From assembly GCA_001787535.1 (NCBI GenBank), contig MFXP01000002.1:1-64000 (forward strand): 64,000 nt of DNA, in the 5' to 3' direction. The notes under the pieces were generated by a model that ran no database searches, was not told where the DNA came from, and saw only the letters and a program-made list of their open reading frames with translations. Shown here one piece after another: positions 34,771-42,514 of this stretch (position 1 is its first letter; every line of letters starts with the position of its first letter). A program made the position numbers and the translations under genes. Source of the stretch: Candidatus Peribacteria bacterium RIFCSPHIGHO2_01_FULL_51_35 (lineage in GTDB: Bacteria > Patescibacteriota > Gracilibacteria > Peribacterales > Peribacteraceae).

Positions 34771-35966
34771 TACGTTTCAAGAAGGGCTAAGGCAGGCAAA
34801 TGTTTGCCCGCAATGTATTCCAGCATCGCACCGCCGCCGGTGCTCACAAATGTGTATGCATCCAGCGGATAGCCGTAGCGCCGGTGGAAATCAATGGTGT
34901 CTCCCCCGCCGACGATGGTAACGGCTCCCCGCTTTGTTGCGGCCGCAACGGCCTCCGCGATTCTCTTGGTGCCGTGTGAAAAACGATTCACTTCGTAGAA
35001 TCCGAGCGGTCCGTTCCAGAGAATCATCTCCGCTTTCTCAATCACCATGATGTAGCGTTCGATGGTGACTTTGCCGATGTCGAAGATCGCCATGTCTCCG
35101 ACAATGTCCTCCACCGGAAGATCGATCTTCTCAGCGCCCTCTATCGCTTCGGTGGCAACAACAGCGTCCCGCGGAACGAGAATGTTTGCTTTGCCGTCAT
35201 TGTCTGCCAACAACATCAATTCCTGTGCTTTCGGTACATATGCTTCTTCATATTTCGATTTGCCGACATCAAACCCACGTGCCGCAATGAAAGTGTTCGC
35301 GACGCATCCTCCTAGTAAAATGTCGTCGCCTTTCGATAGAAATTGCTCAATGATCGGAATTTTCGTTTCCATCTTTGCTCCACTGATGATGAGCACCAGC
35401 GGTCTGCGCGGATCATCGTGCACTTTCGACAGATATTCGAGTTCGTGCGCCAGGTTGAGTCCTGCGGAGCTTGGGAGCAACTTTGGAAGCTCCACCATGC
35501 TGGCATGTTTCCTGTGCGAATTCGTAAATGCATCGTTCACGTACATGTCCCCCAGAGCAGCCAAATGTTTCGCAAGCGAGGGATCATTTTTCTCTTCGCC
35601 CGGTTCGAAGCGCAAATTTTCCACGAGCAACACTTCTCCCGGTTTCAAACTCATTGCCATCTTTTCCGTTTCGCTGCCTACAACATCGGGTGCAAATGCA
35701 ACCGATCTCCCGAGTAGCTTCTCGAGAACGGGAACCAGCGGCTTCTGCGTGAACGCGAGATCTTTCTTTCCTTTCGGCCGACCTTGGTGCGAAAGAACAA
35801 CGAGCGATGCTTCGGCATCCAGTATCACCTTCATGGTCGGAATAACGGCTTCAATACGTTCAAAATCCACTACTTTTCCCTCTTCGATAGGCACATCGAA
35901 TCCGGCACGTACGATCACGCGCTTCCCCTTCATTTTTGATGAATCCATTGTGCGGTAACGGCTCAT
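34770..35966 (-). CDS. pgk: Phosphoglycerate kinase
   Basis: A 398-residue glycolytic kinase. N-terminal VIVRAGFDVPIEEG, the substrate arginine region LSHQGRPKG, ENLRFEPGEEKND, the nucleotide site VLIISGAKMETKI and the C-terminal VGGGDTIDF and FVSTGGGAMLEY are present. The first catalytic motif reads RAGFDVP instead of the usual RVDFNVP. The start at 35966 follows TACACT (35975-35980) by 8 nt. It is divergent from the small-RNA-like array. Confidence 0.95.
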   Translation of the reverse strand: MSRYRTMDSSKMKGKRVIVRAGFDVPIEEGKVVDFERIEAVIPTMKVILDAEASLVVLSHQGRPKGKKDLAFTQKPLVPVLEKLLGRSVAFAPDVVGSETEKMAMSLKPGEVLLVENLRFEPGEEKNDPSLAKHLAALGDMYVNDAFTNSHRKHASMVELPKLLPSSAGLNLAHELEYLSKVHDDPRRPLVLIISGAKMETKIPIIEQFLSKGDDILLGGCVANTFIAARGFDVGKSKYEEAYVPKAQELMLLADNDGKANILVPRDAVVATEAIEGAEKIDLPVEDIVGDMAIFDIGKVTIERYIMVIEKAEMILWNGPLGFYEVNRFSHGTKRIAEAVAAATKRGAVTIVGGGDTIDFHRRYGYPLDAYTFVSTGGGAMLEYIAGKHLPALALLET

Positions 35967-36042
35967 AGGTGCGTAGTGTACGCAGGAAGTGCAGAGTTTT
36001 CCACTCTGTTGACGGAAGATGGCTTCAGTATAAAATTTCATC

Positions 36043-36115
36043 AAGTGAACGCCATGATGGTGTTCGCACGGCGGCTGAGTGTTAAGGGACTAGAGAGGTG
36101 CTCAGCCGCCTCTTC
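36043..36115 (+). ncRNA. Small-RNA-like unit A (first of four)
   Basis: Predicted transcript from TTGACG (36009-36014) and TAAAAT (36031-36036). Hairpin 1 is GAACGCCATGATGGTGTTC (36047-36065). Hairpin 2 pairs GGCGGCTGAG (36070-36079) with CTCAGCCGCC (36101-36110), followed by TCTTC. No credible ORF. It lies just upstream of pgk on the opposite strand. Confidence 0.45.
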
Positions 36116-36140
36116 ATACGAAATGTGATATAATTTCTTC

Positions 36141-36207
36141 ACGTGCAGTCGAAACTGCACGTATGAGAACAGCGGCCAAGAACCTTCGGGTTCTTGGCCG
36201 CTTCTTT
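36141..36207 (+). ncRNA. Small-RNA-like unit B
   Basis: Driven by an extended -10, TGATATAAT (36126-36134). Hairpin 1: CGTGCAG/CTGCACG (36142-36161). Hairpin 2: a 13-bp stem, GCGGCCAAGAACC (36172-36184) with a TTCG tetraloop, then TTCTTT. A strong intrinsic terminator shape. The sequence AGAACAGCGG before hairpin 2 recurs as CGAACAGCGG in unit D. Confidence 0.5.
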
Positions 36208-36263
36208 GATGATATTTTGTAATGATTACTTGACGTTCCTTCCACTCACATTAGTATTTTGAT

Positions 36264-36352
36264 ATGCAGCAGCTCTCCAAATCTGTTGCATGTAAGCAAG
36301 GCGAGCTTTTGCTCGCCGGCGGTTGGGACAGGTACCCCCAACCGCCTTTTTT
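36264..36352 (+). ncRNA. Small-RNA-like unit C
   Basis: TTGACG (36230-36235), 16-nt spacer, TAGTAT (36252-36257). Hairpin 1: TGCAGCAG/CTGTTGCA (36265-36290). Hairpin 2: GGCGAGC/GCTCGCC (36300-36317). Hairpin 3: GGCGGTTGGG/CCCAACCGCC (36318-36346) followed by six T. The clearest intrinsic terminator in the window, with no gene in front of it. Confidence 0.55.
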
Positions 36353-36409
36353 CGGCTTCGGACAGAAGTTGACGTATTCAATCTTTTACGTAAATGAGTA
36401 TTAGTACCT

Positions 36410-36472
36410 TGCAGCTTGCTGCAAGCGAACAGCGGTCGAGTGCTTCTCCACAGGCCTCGACCGCTCATTTAA
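36410..36472 (+). ncRNA. Small-RNA-like unit D
   Basis: TTGACG (36369-36374) and TATTAG (36399-36404; spacing of 24 is long, so the -10 is uncertain). Hairpin 1: TTGCAGC-TT-GCTGCAA (36409-36424). Then GAACAGCGG, and hairpin 2: AGCGGTCGAG (36431-36440) with CTCGACCGCT (36456-36465), then an AT-rich run. It precedes the WecA-like gene by about 40 bp. Confidence 0.45.
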
Positions 36473-36512
36473 AAATTCAAGGAATGAGTCTTTTCCTCTA
36501 TCATCGGAAGCA

Positions 36513-37580
36513 ATGACTTTGCTTCCACTTCTTGCGTTTGCCCTCACTGCACTGGTTCATCTGGCAGCACTGAAAATTTTTCCGGCGCTCGGAATTCTGG
36601 ATTTTCCCGAACGGTACGGATTCAACCGCCCGAGACTCCCCTATCCAACGGGAATCCTTTTGATTATTTGTTTCATCGCAATTTTTCTTTTTCTCGAAGA
36701 AATGACGATGCAGTCTGTGGGCGTGACCATCGGAATCGCGCTGCTCGGCATCTTCGCATTCATCGATGACCGCACTCCCCTCCCCTCTTCGCTCAGGCTC
36801 GGTATTCAGATCCTGGTTGCGCTGATTATTTTCCTCACCGGAACACGCATCTTTTCGCTCACGAATCCTCTTTCTGTCGTTTTCCCTTCCTCTGTCATCG
36901 ACCTGGATAACCTGGTTATCCCTTGGGCCTTTTTTAGCAATCCTTCCGTCATTGGAGCGCTGTTCACGGTCATCTGGCTCGGGCTCACGATGAATGCCTT
37001 GAACTGGTTCGATGGTATTCCGGGACAAGTGAGCACACTCTCGGCGATCGGTTTCTTCACGATTGGATTTCTTTCGTTGAGTGACCGCGTGAATCAACCC
37101 GAACTCGCAACGATCGCTTTTGTTCTCGGATCCATCTCCTTGGCGGCACTGCTTTTCGATTTCCCCCCGCCTCGCGTGCTCATGGGCGATACAGGGTCGA
37201 TGTTTTTTGGCCTCATGCTCGGCGTGCTTACGATCTACGCGGGTGGAAAAGTGGCAACGGCGTTCCTTGTCCTCGGCGTACCATTGATTGATAGCTTGAT
37301 CGTGATCGTGCGACGTTTGCTGAAAGGCGTTTCGATCTTCCGTGGCAATACTCGCGATGAACATCTTCACCATCGCTTACTTCTGAAAGGATGGTCTGCG
37401 CGGCAGATTATTTTGCTCACAGCGGCCATCGGTGCAGGCTTCGGCACGAGCGCTCTCTTCATGAGCACATTGGAAAAATTCCTTGCGGGGATCGTGTTAT
37501 TCATTCTCATGCTGTTTCTTTCCTATTATTCACGTCCCGAGATCGATCCCGCAGGCGCGGGATCGATCTCTACGAAATAA
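36513..37580 (+). CDS. MraY/WecA-family undecaprenyl-phosphate sugar transferase
   Basis: A 355-residue multi-pass membrane protein with about ten hydrophobic segments. Family motifs: LGIFAFIDDRTPLP, NALNWFDGIPGQ (the usual NVTDGxDG replaced), RVLMGDTGSMFFG and a histidine cluster DEHLHHRLLLKGW. It would load a sugar phosphate onto a lipid carrier for surface glycan synthesis. The true MraY is at 9.3 kb, so this is more likely the WecA-type paralogue. TATCAT (36499-36504) ends 8 nt before the ATG. Confidence 0.85.
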   Translation: MTLLPLLAFALTALVHLAALKIFPALGILDFPERYGFNRPRLPYPTGILLIICFIAIFLFLEEMTMQSVGVTIGIALLGIFAFIDDRTPLPSSLRLGIQILVALIIFLTGTRIFSLTNPLSVVFPSSVIDLDNLVIPWAFFSNPSVIGALFTVIWLGLTMNALNWFDGIPGQVSTLSAIGFFTIGFLSLSDRVNQPELATIAFVLGSISLAALLFDFPPPRVLMGDTGSMFFGLMLGVLTIYAGGKVATAFLVLGVPLIDSLIVIVRRLLKGVSIFRGNTRDEHLHHRLLLKGWSARQIILLTAAIGAGFGTSALFMSTLEKFLAGIVLFILMLFLSYYSRPEIDPAGAGSISTK

Positions 37581-37587
37581 TCTTGCC

Positions 37588-37914
37588 ATGAATTTTTCTC
37601 ACTATCATCTTATCGTGTACGTTCCCCTTTCGCACGCGGATGCTGTTCGAAAGGCATTGGCCAACGCAGGCGCAGGAATGATCGGGAACTATGACAACTG
37701 CTCCTTTTCGATGAAAGGAGCAGGACGGTTTAGACCGCTCAAGGGCTCAAATCCTACAATTGGAAAACAAGGAAAAATCGAAGAAGTACCGGAAGAAAGA
37801 ATCGAAGTGGTTGTGACCTCACACCAATTGAAAGGAGTGGTCGAAGCCGTTAAAAAGGTTCATCCGTACGAGGAACCGGCCATTCATGTGCTTCCCATGA
37901 TTCTGGAGCCTTGA
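37588..37914 (+). CDS. Stand-alone NIF3 C-terminal (YqfO/CutA-like) domain protein
   Basis: A 108-residue protein matching the inserted PII/CutA-like domain of NIF3-family proteins: HLIVYVPLSHADAVRKALANAG, GAGMIGNYDNCSFS, GRFRPLKGSNPTIG and HPYEEPAIHVLP. Role unknown; these domains probably trimerise and bind small ligands. AATAAT lies six nucleotides before the ATG. It is followed by an ArsR-type regulator. Confidence 0.85.
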   Translation: MNFSHYHLIVYVPLSHADAVRKALANAGAGMIGNYDNCSFSMKGAGRFRPLKGSNPTIGKQGKIEEVPEERIEVVVTSHQLKGVVEAVKKVHPYEEPAIHVLPMILEP

Positions 37915-37925
37915 AACAGGAGGAA

Positions 37926-38633
37926 ATGCTCTGTAGTGTTCGTACCTTTATGCTGCCACAACACGAGCGAGCCAAAGAGCCCATCTCCCAAATTCTGTCC
38001 GCCTCAACCGACAAGGAGCGCATTTGTGCAATTTCAGAAATAATGAAACTTTTTGTCGATGAGCTCCGAATACGAATACTTCATGTTCTTCTTGAGAGTG
38101 ATGAGATGCACGTTAAGGCTTTGTCTAGATGGCTTCGGATGTCACAGCCTGCAGTTTCTCGTCACCTTGCATTGCTAAGGCACGCCGGAGTGCTCACTCT
38201 GCGGAAAGGCGGGAAATATAATTTCTATAGTATTAGTGAAAATTTTCGAGAACTTCTGAATGTCTGCATTCCGAATACTATCCAATTATCGGAGAATTCT
38301 TGGCAAATTGAAGGTGATGGTTCAATGGCTGATGGGAAACCATTTCCTGTAGAGCTACCTCTACAATCATTTCCACAAACACCATCTCAGTCTCCGCGTT
38401 CAGCGGAAAAGCCGATCAAAAATCCTGTGGATTATGTGTTCACGAGAATCAGAGATGCTATTCGTCCGGAGTATCAATCTGATTGGGATCAGAAAAGAGA
38501 ACTTGCGGAGGATATAATCTCGAGGCGCTTAGAAGGAGGAGCTTCACCGAAAGATTGTGCAGAAGCAATGATCGCGAACATGGCAAAATCCAAAAGCGCA
38601 CATCAGATGCGTGACGCTGAATCAAAAAACTGA
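37926..38633 (+). CDS. ArsR-type winged-helix regulator with long tail
   Basis: A 235-residue protein. Residues about 35-100 are an ArsR/HTH_20 winged helix (DELRIRILHVLLESDEMHV, then MSQPAVSRHLALLRHAGVL and RKGGKYNFYSIS). The remaining half is proline-rich then helical (WDQKRELAEDIISRRLEGGA) and unrecognised. No metal-binding Cys pair is evident. It has a genuine AGGAGG just before the ATG, rare here; a TTG overlapping the upstream stop (37911) is an alternative start. Moderately AT-rich. Confidence 0.7.
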   Translation: MLCSVRTFMLPQHERAKEPISQILSASTDKERICAISEIMKLFVDELRIRILHVLLESDEMHVKALSRWLRMSQPAVSRHLALLRHAGVLTLRKGGKYNFYSISENFRELLNVCIPNTIQLSENSWQIEGDGSMADGKPFPVELPLQSFPQTPSQSPRSAEKPIKNPVDYVFTRIRDAIRPEYQSDWDQKRELAEDIISRRLEGGASPKDCAEAMIANMAKSKSAHQMRDAESKN

Positions 38634-38636
38634 TAA

Positions 38637-40088
38637 TTATTCCTTCTCGTACTTCATCGGGCTGCTCAGGATTCCTCCCGGCTGCACCTGCACGACGACT
38701 GTTTGGTGTCCGCGCGGGAGCATCTGCACCACAGCTTCGCCGTTTTCAAAGTCGAGCGCGGAGAGCGTTTCCGGTCGGAATTCCGCCGTGCCGTAGGCGC
38801 TCCTTAAATACAGATCACTCGTGAGTTCCGGTGAGCGAATGGGACTGCCCTGTGCATCCAGCAGACGGATTCTGAGCTTCTCCCAACCGCGGCTGAACGC
38901 TCCGTCATGCATCAAGTCGATACTTGTCACGTTGTTCGATGTGATCATGAGAGGTGCGGCGGCGGCAACCGTTTCCTGCTTGATGATTTCAATCGGAACA
39001 TCCTGCGGCGCTTCCGCAAGCTGGACGATGGCAGTGTTCTTCAATTCCATCGCAATGCGTCTGCTTTCACGGTTCTTGATGCGCTGCTCGCGCCGCTCGG
39101 CAACCGTCATGCGTTTTCGAACCGTCTTTTCGATTGTTTCTTGATCGGAGTTCTCGGCAACCGTGATGACGGGCTTGTAATGCGCTTGCACGTATTCCAG
39201 CGGGTTCACCGTGCACTGCAGACCGTACTCGCGCTTAAGTCCCGTGTTGATGGCTTCCGCGAAACTGACACCCGCCTCCTTCATGTCCGACGTTGTGAAC
39301 GACCAGAACGGATTGCCTCCGATTTCCGTGCCGTCTTTGCAGACGTCACGCTGCACTTGGAAGTGCAGGTGCGGCCCGGAGGCATTGCCCGTCATGCCGC
39401 TCGCTCCAATCGTCTCGCCTTTTTGCACCACGGTTCCGTTGGAAACGAACACGCCGCTCAGGTGAGCGTAGAGCGAGTACAGCGTGATGACTTCAGTGGG
39501 CTTTTCCGGATTCGGCACGCGCGGATGTTTGACGATGATGTACTTGCCGAAGCCGCTCGGCTGCTCCGCAGTCGCGATGACGATGCCTTGCATAATGGAA
39601 CGCACGGGCGTTCCTTCCGGGACGCGAATGTCGATGCCTACGTGCCCTCCGCGTCCTCCTCCTGTCTTGTACGTACCAAAGTGATCAACCGAGAAGACGA
39701 TCTGTTCGAGGACGTCATCCTTGCCCAATGCATCATGAGATCTGTAGGAAGGCAGTGGAATAAGCAGATCTTTCGGCACTTGGCGATACGTGTGCGTACC
39801 GGAATCGCCGCCGTACAGAGACCATTTGCGATAGTCCGGGACGAGTTCAATCGGCTCGATTGTTCCATCGTAGACGATCAAGCTATCATCGTACTGTCCC
39901 ATCACGGACTTCCAGAACACGTGCCAACCGTGTTGCCCCACCATGTTCCCCGTCACAAATGCGAACAGAGAAAGCACGGCCACCCAGAAAGACGTCCTCT
40001 CTGCCAAATAATGGAATGCATGCGGCTCCTTCTTCTTATGAAGAGCGGCGGAGCGGAAGCCCAAGCGCTTTTTTGACACAGTATTCAT
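38637..40088 (-). CDS. M23 (LytM-type) metallopeptidase, membrane anchored
   Basis: A 483-residue envelope peptidase. Cytoplasmic basic N-terminus, transmembrane helix at about 32-52, an M23 domain with the zinc motifs GGHVGIDI and GPHLHFQ plus SLYAHLSGVFV, then a Lys/Arg-rich coiled region (RMTVAERREQRIKNRESRR) and a C-terminal beta domain. It would cleave or regulate cleavage of peptidoglycan. It is divergent from the TsaE-HD gene across an AT-rich 47-bp gap holding TATA-type -10 boxes for both directions. Confidence 0.88.
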   Translation of the reverse strand: MNTVSKKRLGFRSAALHKKKEPHAFHYLAERTSFWVAVLSLFAFVTGNMVGQHGWHVFWKSVMGQYDDSLIVYDGTIEPIELVPDYRKWSLYGGDSGTHTYRQVPKDLLIPLPSYRSHDALGKDDVLEQIVFSVDHFGTYKTGGGRGGHVGIDIRVPEGTPVRSIMQGIVIATAEQPSGFGKYIIVKHPRVPNPEKPTEVITLYSLYAHLSGVFVSNGTVVQKGETIGASGMTGNASGPHLHFQVQRDVCKDGTEIGGNPFWSFTTSDMKEAGVSFAEAINTGLKREYGLQCTVNPLEYVQAHYKPVITVAENSDQETIEKTVRKRMTVAERREQRIKNRESRRIAMELKNTAIVQLAEAPQDVPIEIIKQETVAAAAPLMITSNNVTSIDLMHDGAFSRGWEKLRIRLLDAQGSPIRSPELTSDLYLRSAYGTAEFRPETLSALDFENGEAVVQMLPRGHQTVVVQVQPGGILSSPMKYEKE

Positions 40089-40135
40089 AGTTTGTTTTTA
40101 TGTATATATAATATCATATTTTGACCAATTAATCA

Positions 40136-41146
40136 ATGAATGAGAAAGTAACCATTTGGCTCCCTGATGCCAAAAAAACGACCTCCTGCGGAGAGTCGAT
40201 GGCAAAGACGTTCTATGACGTTCCGCTCGATATTTGTCTGCGCGGAGAGTTGGGAGCAGGCAAAACGACGTTTTTACAGGGATTTGCCAGAGCTCTTGGC
40301 ATCACAGAGCCAATCACGAGCCCCACATATGCCCTGGAGCAACGCTATGAGACCGCCAAGGGTATGTCTCTCATTCACATCGATCTGTATCGCTTACGTG
40401 CAAAGCAGGCCAAGGAATTGCTCTCCACGACAGATAATCATAATGGCATTCGCGTCATAGAATGGCCGGAGCGCGCGGAGCGATCTACCGCCGAGCATCC
40501 GACTATTTTCATCGATCTTGCCGAAGAGAAAAGTGGCAGATCACTGACCTGCATGTTCGAGGATATGCCGCTTCCTTCCAAGGATGATATTTATCAGTGG
40601 CGTAAAGATGTTCTTCTTCCCAAGCACATTGTTGCGCACTGCGATGCTGTTGGAGCGTTTGCAGAAAAACTTGCGCGATTGCTCATGAAGAGCGGAACCA
40701 TCGCACGCCCGCAGGCGCTGCTTCGCGCAGGACAGGTGCATGATCTTTTGCGCTTTATCGATTTCCGTCCGGGAGCGGCCCCTCCGGGCATGATGGAAAC
40801 AACAGAAGAAACAAAACGACATACGGATTGGAAGCGGCGTTACAAAGATCTGCATCATGAAGCTGCATGCACGGAATTTCTGAAGGAACACGGCTATGAC
40901 GGTCTCGCAGCGATCGTATTGACGCACGGATTCTCGCGTTCGAAGGAACGTGAAACAATCGAGCAAGAATTGCTGTTCTACGCAGACAAGCGCGCGAAGA
41001 TGGATGTCATCGTTTCTCTGGATGAACGCTTCCGCGATTTTCGCAAACGGTACGGAGCATCCAAAGAGAGCGATCAAGCGGAAATCTGGTTCAGGGAGTG
41101 CAAAGACCTGGAAGAAAAACTTTTCCCCGAAGGTGCCCCCTTTTAG
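40136..41146 (+). CDS. TsaE-HD domain fusion
   Basis: A 336-residue two-domain protein. Residues 1-145 are TsaE, the ATPase of tRNA t6A37 synthesis: Walker A RGELGAGKTTFLQG, ITSPTYALEQRYE, HIDLYRL and VIEWPER. Residues 165-330 form an HD-type domain: HIVAHCDAV, the HD pair in AGQVHDLLRFIDF, LHHEAACTEFL and VLTHGFSRSK. TsaE is normally about 150 aa and stand-alone. The HD half may be a nucleotide phosphohydrolase; what it cleaves is unknown. Confidence 0.85.
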   Translation: MNEKVTIWLPDAKKTTSCGESMAKTFYDVPLDICLRGELGAGKTTFLQGFARALGITEPITSPTYALEQRYETAKGMSLIHIDLYRLRAKQAKELLSTTDNHNGIRVIEWPERAERSTAEHPTIFIDLAEEKSGRSLTCMFEDMPLPSKDDIYQWRKDVLLPKHIVAHCDAVGAFAEKLARLLMKSGTIARPQALLRAGQVHDLLRFIDFRPGAAPPGMMETTEETKRHTDWKRRYKDLHHEAACTEFLKEHGYDGLAAIVLTHGFSRSKERETIEQELLFYADKRAKMDVIVSLDERFRDFRKRYGASKESDQAEIWFRECKDLEEKLFPEGAPF

Positions 41147-41147
41147 A

Positions 41148-41735
41148 TTAAAAGTTCCACGGAATCAATTGGTCTACCAATGCTTTCTCCAGGAGAGTTG
41201 CATCGATGGTCAACAGCATGGGAGCAAGCAGCAGCAGAAGAGTGCAGAATGCGGCAATGCAGAGCATACAAGCGACAAAGAAAGACCAACGAGCCCGTAC
41301 GTTTTCGTGCAGATGTTGCATGTGTTCTTGCGGATTCATGAGCGTGTCAAGGAAGCGATAGAGAATTTCCAATTTCGGAATCACAGTGCCAAGGCCGCGC
41401 GCAAGCGTGACTCCCGCACGCACAAGTCCGCTTACCGCTGCAACTTCCACGCCATGGTGCAGGTACACGACGAACACGAGACCGATGAGGAGCAGGACGA
41501 TGTCGATGCTGCTCTCGGAGAACATGGCCTTAAGCGTCTCTTTGCGTTTGTATCCGTAGACTTCGGTGTATTTCACATAGTCCAATGTCATATGAGCAAT
41601 GATGACGAGTGCAAACATGCCGAGATTGAACAAAGCAGCGATCAAAAATGTCACCACCAAGTATCCTGCATGAAAGGCAGGCATCTTGTCGTGTTCGTGA
41701 ATGAACAAACGAATGTTGTTTGTTAGGATGTGCAT
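41148..41735 (-). CDS. Membrane protein, 195 aa
   Basis: Not recognised. Hydrophobic segments at about residues 25-48, 75-95 and 145-170 with charged loops (KYTEVYGYKRKETLK; EHMQHLHENVRARW). A perfect TATAAT (41743-41748) ends 7 nt before the ATG, fixing the start. It is convergent with the TsaE-HD gene, 1 bp apart. Confidence 0.65.
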   Translation of the reverse strand: MHILTNNIRLFIHEHDKMPAFHAGYLVVTFLIAALFNLGMFALVIIAHMTLDYVKYTEVYGYKRKETLKAMFSESSIDIVLLLIGLVFVVYLHHGVEVAAVSGLVRAGVTLARGLGTVIPKLEILYRFLDTLMNPQEHMQHLHENVRARWSFFVACMLCIAAFCTLLLLLAPMLLTIDATLLEKALVDQLIPWNF

Positions 41736-41742
41736 TTGTGAA

Positions 41743-41748
41743 ATTATA
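41743..41748 (-). promoter_or_regulatory. -10 box of the 195-aa membrane protein gene
   Basis: TATAAT, 7 nt before the ATG on the minus strand; leaderless arrangement. Confidence 0.6.
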
Positions 41749-41829
41749 ACATATTTCTTATACCTTAGCAATAGACCACAATTGCTTTAGAGAAGACAAG
41801 GTCGACTTTCGCAATCAAGCAAATACTTA

Positions 41830-42411
41830 TCAATTGCTTCTTTGAGCCAAACTTTCATGAAATTTATTTAATGCTTCAAACATTACGCTGGCAAGAGCTG
41901 AATCGACTTTCCAGCCCTTCCTATCCTTTTCTGGCAGGGAACCAACGGTTTTTTCATACATGTCTGCTTCCGCATGAAGGGAAAAATCCGTCGCAGCAAT
42001 ATTGGCCAGTGCAGCTTTCATAATATATGAGGCAGCAAATGATATTTCCTTGTGCAGTTGAGGGTACTTTCCATATTTTGGCAAAGACAATTCAAATGCT
42101 CTTTCACCTGCATCTGTAATTAATGCGGGAAAATTTTCTATAGCAAAACCATCATTTGGAAATTGAGGAATAGCACTCCTTACAGCCTGAACAACAAGAG
42201 ACTTGATGATCCGAGTTTCATCGTCACTAAAATTAGGAGGCAGCAAATTCAGTTCTCTTAATTGTTTTATCAGATCATCTAAATTTGTATCATTCAAATA
42301 TTCCTCAATCTCGGAATTCAGTTCACTTTCGAAGTTGGCCATGGAAAATTGCTTCCCTTGTAAGCTATTAGGATCGAAGAATACTTCTCTCTGCAGTATT
42401 TCTGAATACAT
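41830..42411 (-). CDS. AT-rich hypothetical protein, about 193 aa
   Basis: Not recognised. Acidic and helical N-terminus (ELNSEIEEYLNDTNLDDLIKQ), central GFAIENFPALITDAG and a helical C-terminus with LHAEADMYEKTVG. No membrane segment. Lower GC than neighbours. The start is uncertain: ATG 42411, ATG 42342 or TTG 42444. An extended -10 (TGGTATAAA) at about 42446-42454 would place the transcript start near 42438. Confidence 0.5.
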   Translation of the reverse strand: MYSEILQREVFFDPNSLQGKQFSMANFESELNSEIEEYLNDTNLDDLIKQLRELNLLPPNFSDDETRIIKSLVVQAVRSAIPQFPNDGFAIENFPALITDAGERAFELSLPKYGKYPQLHKEISFAASYIMKAALANIAATDFSLHAEADMYEKTVGSLPEKDRKGWKVDSALASVMFEALNKFHESLAQRSN

Positions 42412-42514
42412 ATATGAAAGGCTAATGAGTAAAATTTCATGCAACTTTATACCATAAGTTTGTTAATGTCAATTCTTGCTAAACTGATTAAAATCACTAT
42501 TCCAGGAAAGGACC

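Noticed and set aside
36009..36472. CRISPR array
   Set aside because: The units are similar in structure, not in sequence: no identical repeats with unique spacers, and no cas genes nearby.
38907..40076. 389-codon plus-strand frame opposite the M23 peptidase
   Set aside because: The M23 zinc motifs fix the coding strand; the opposite frame shows no family features.
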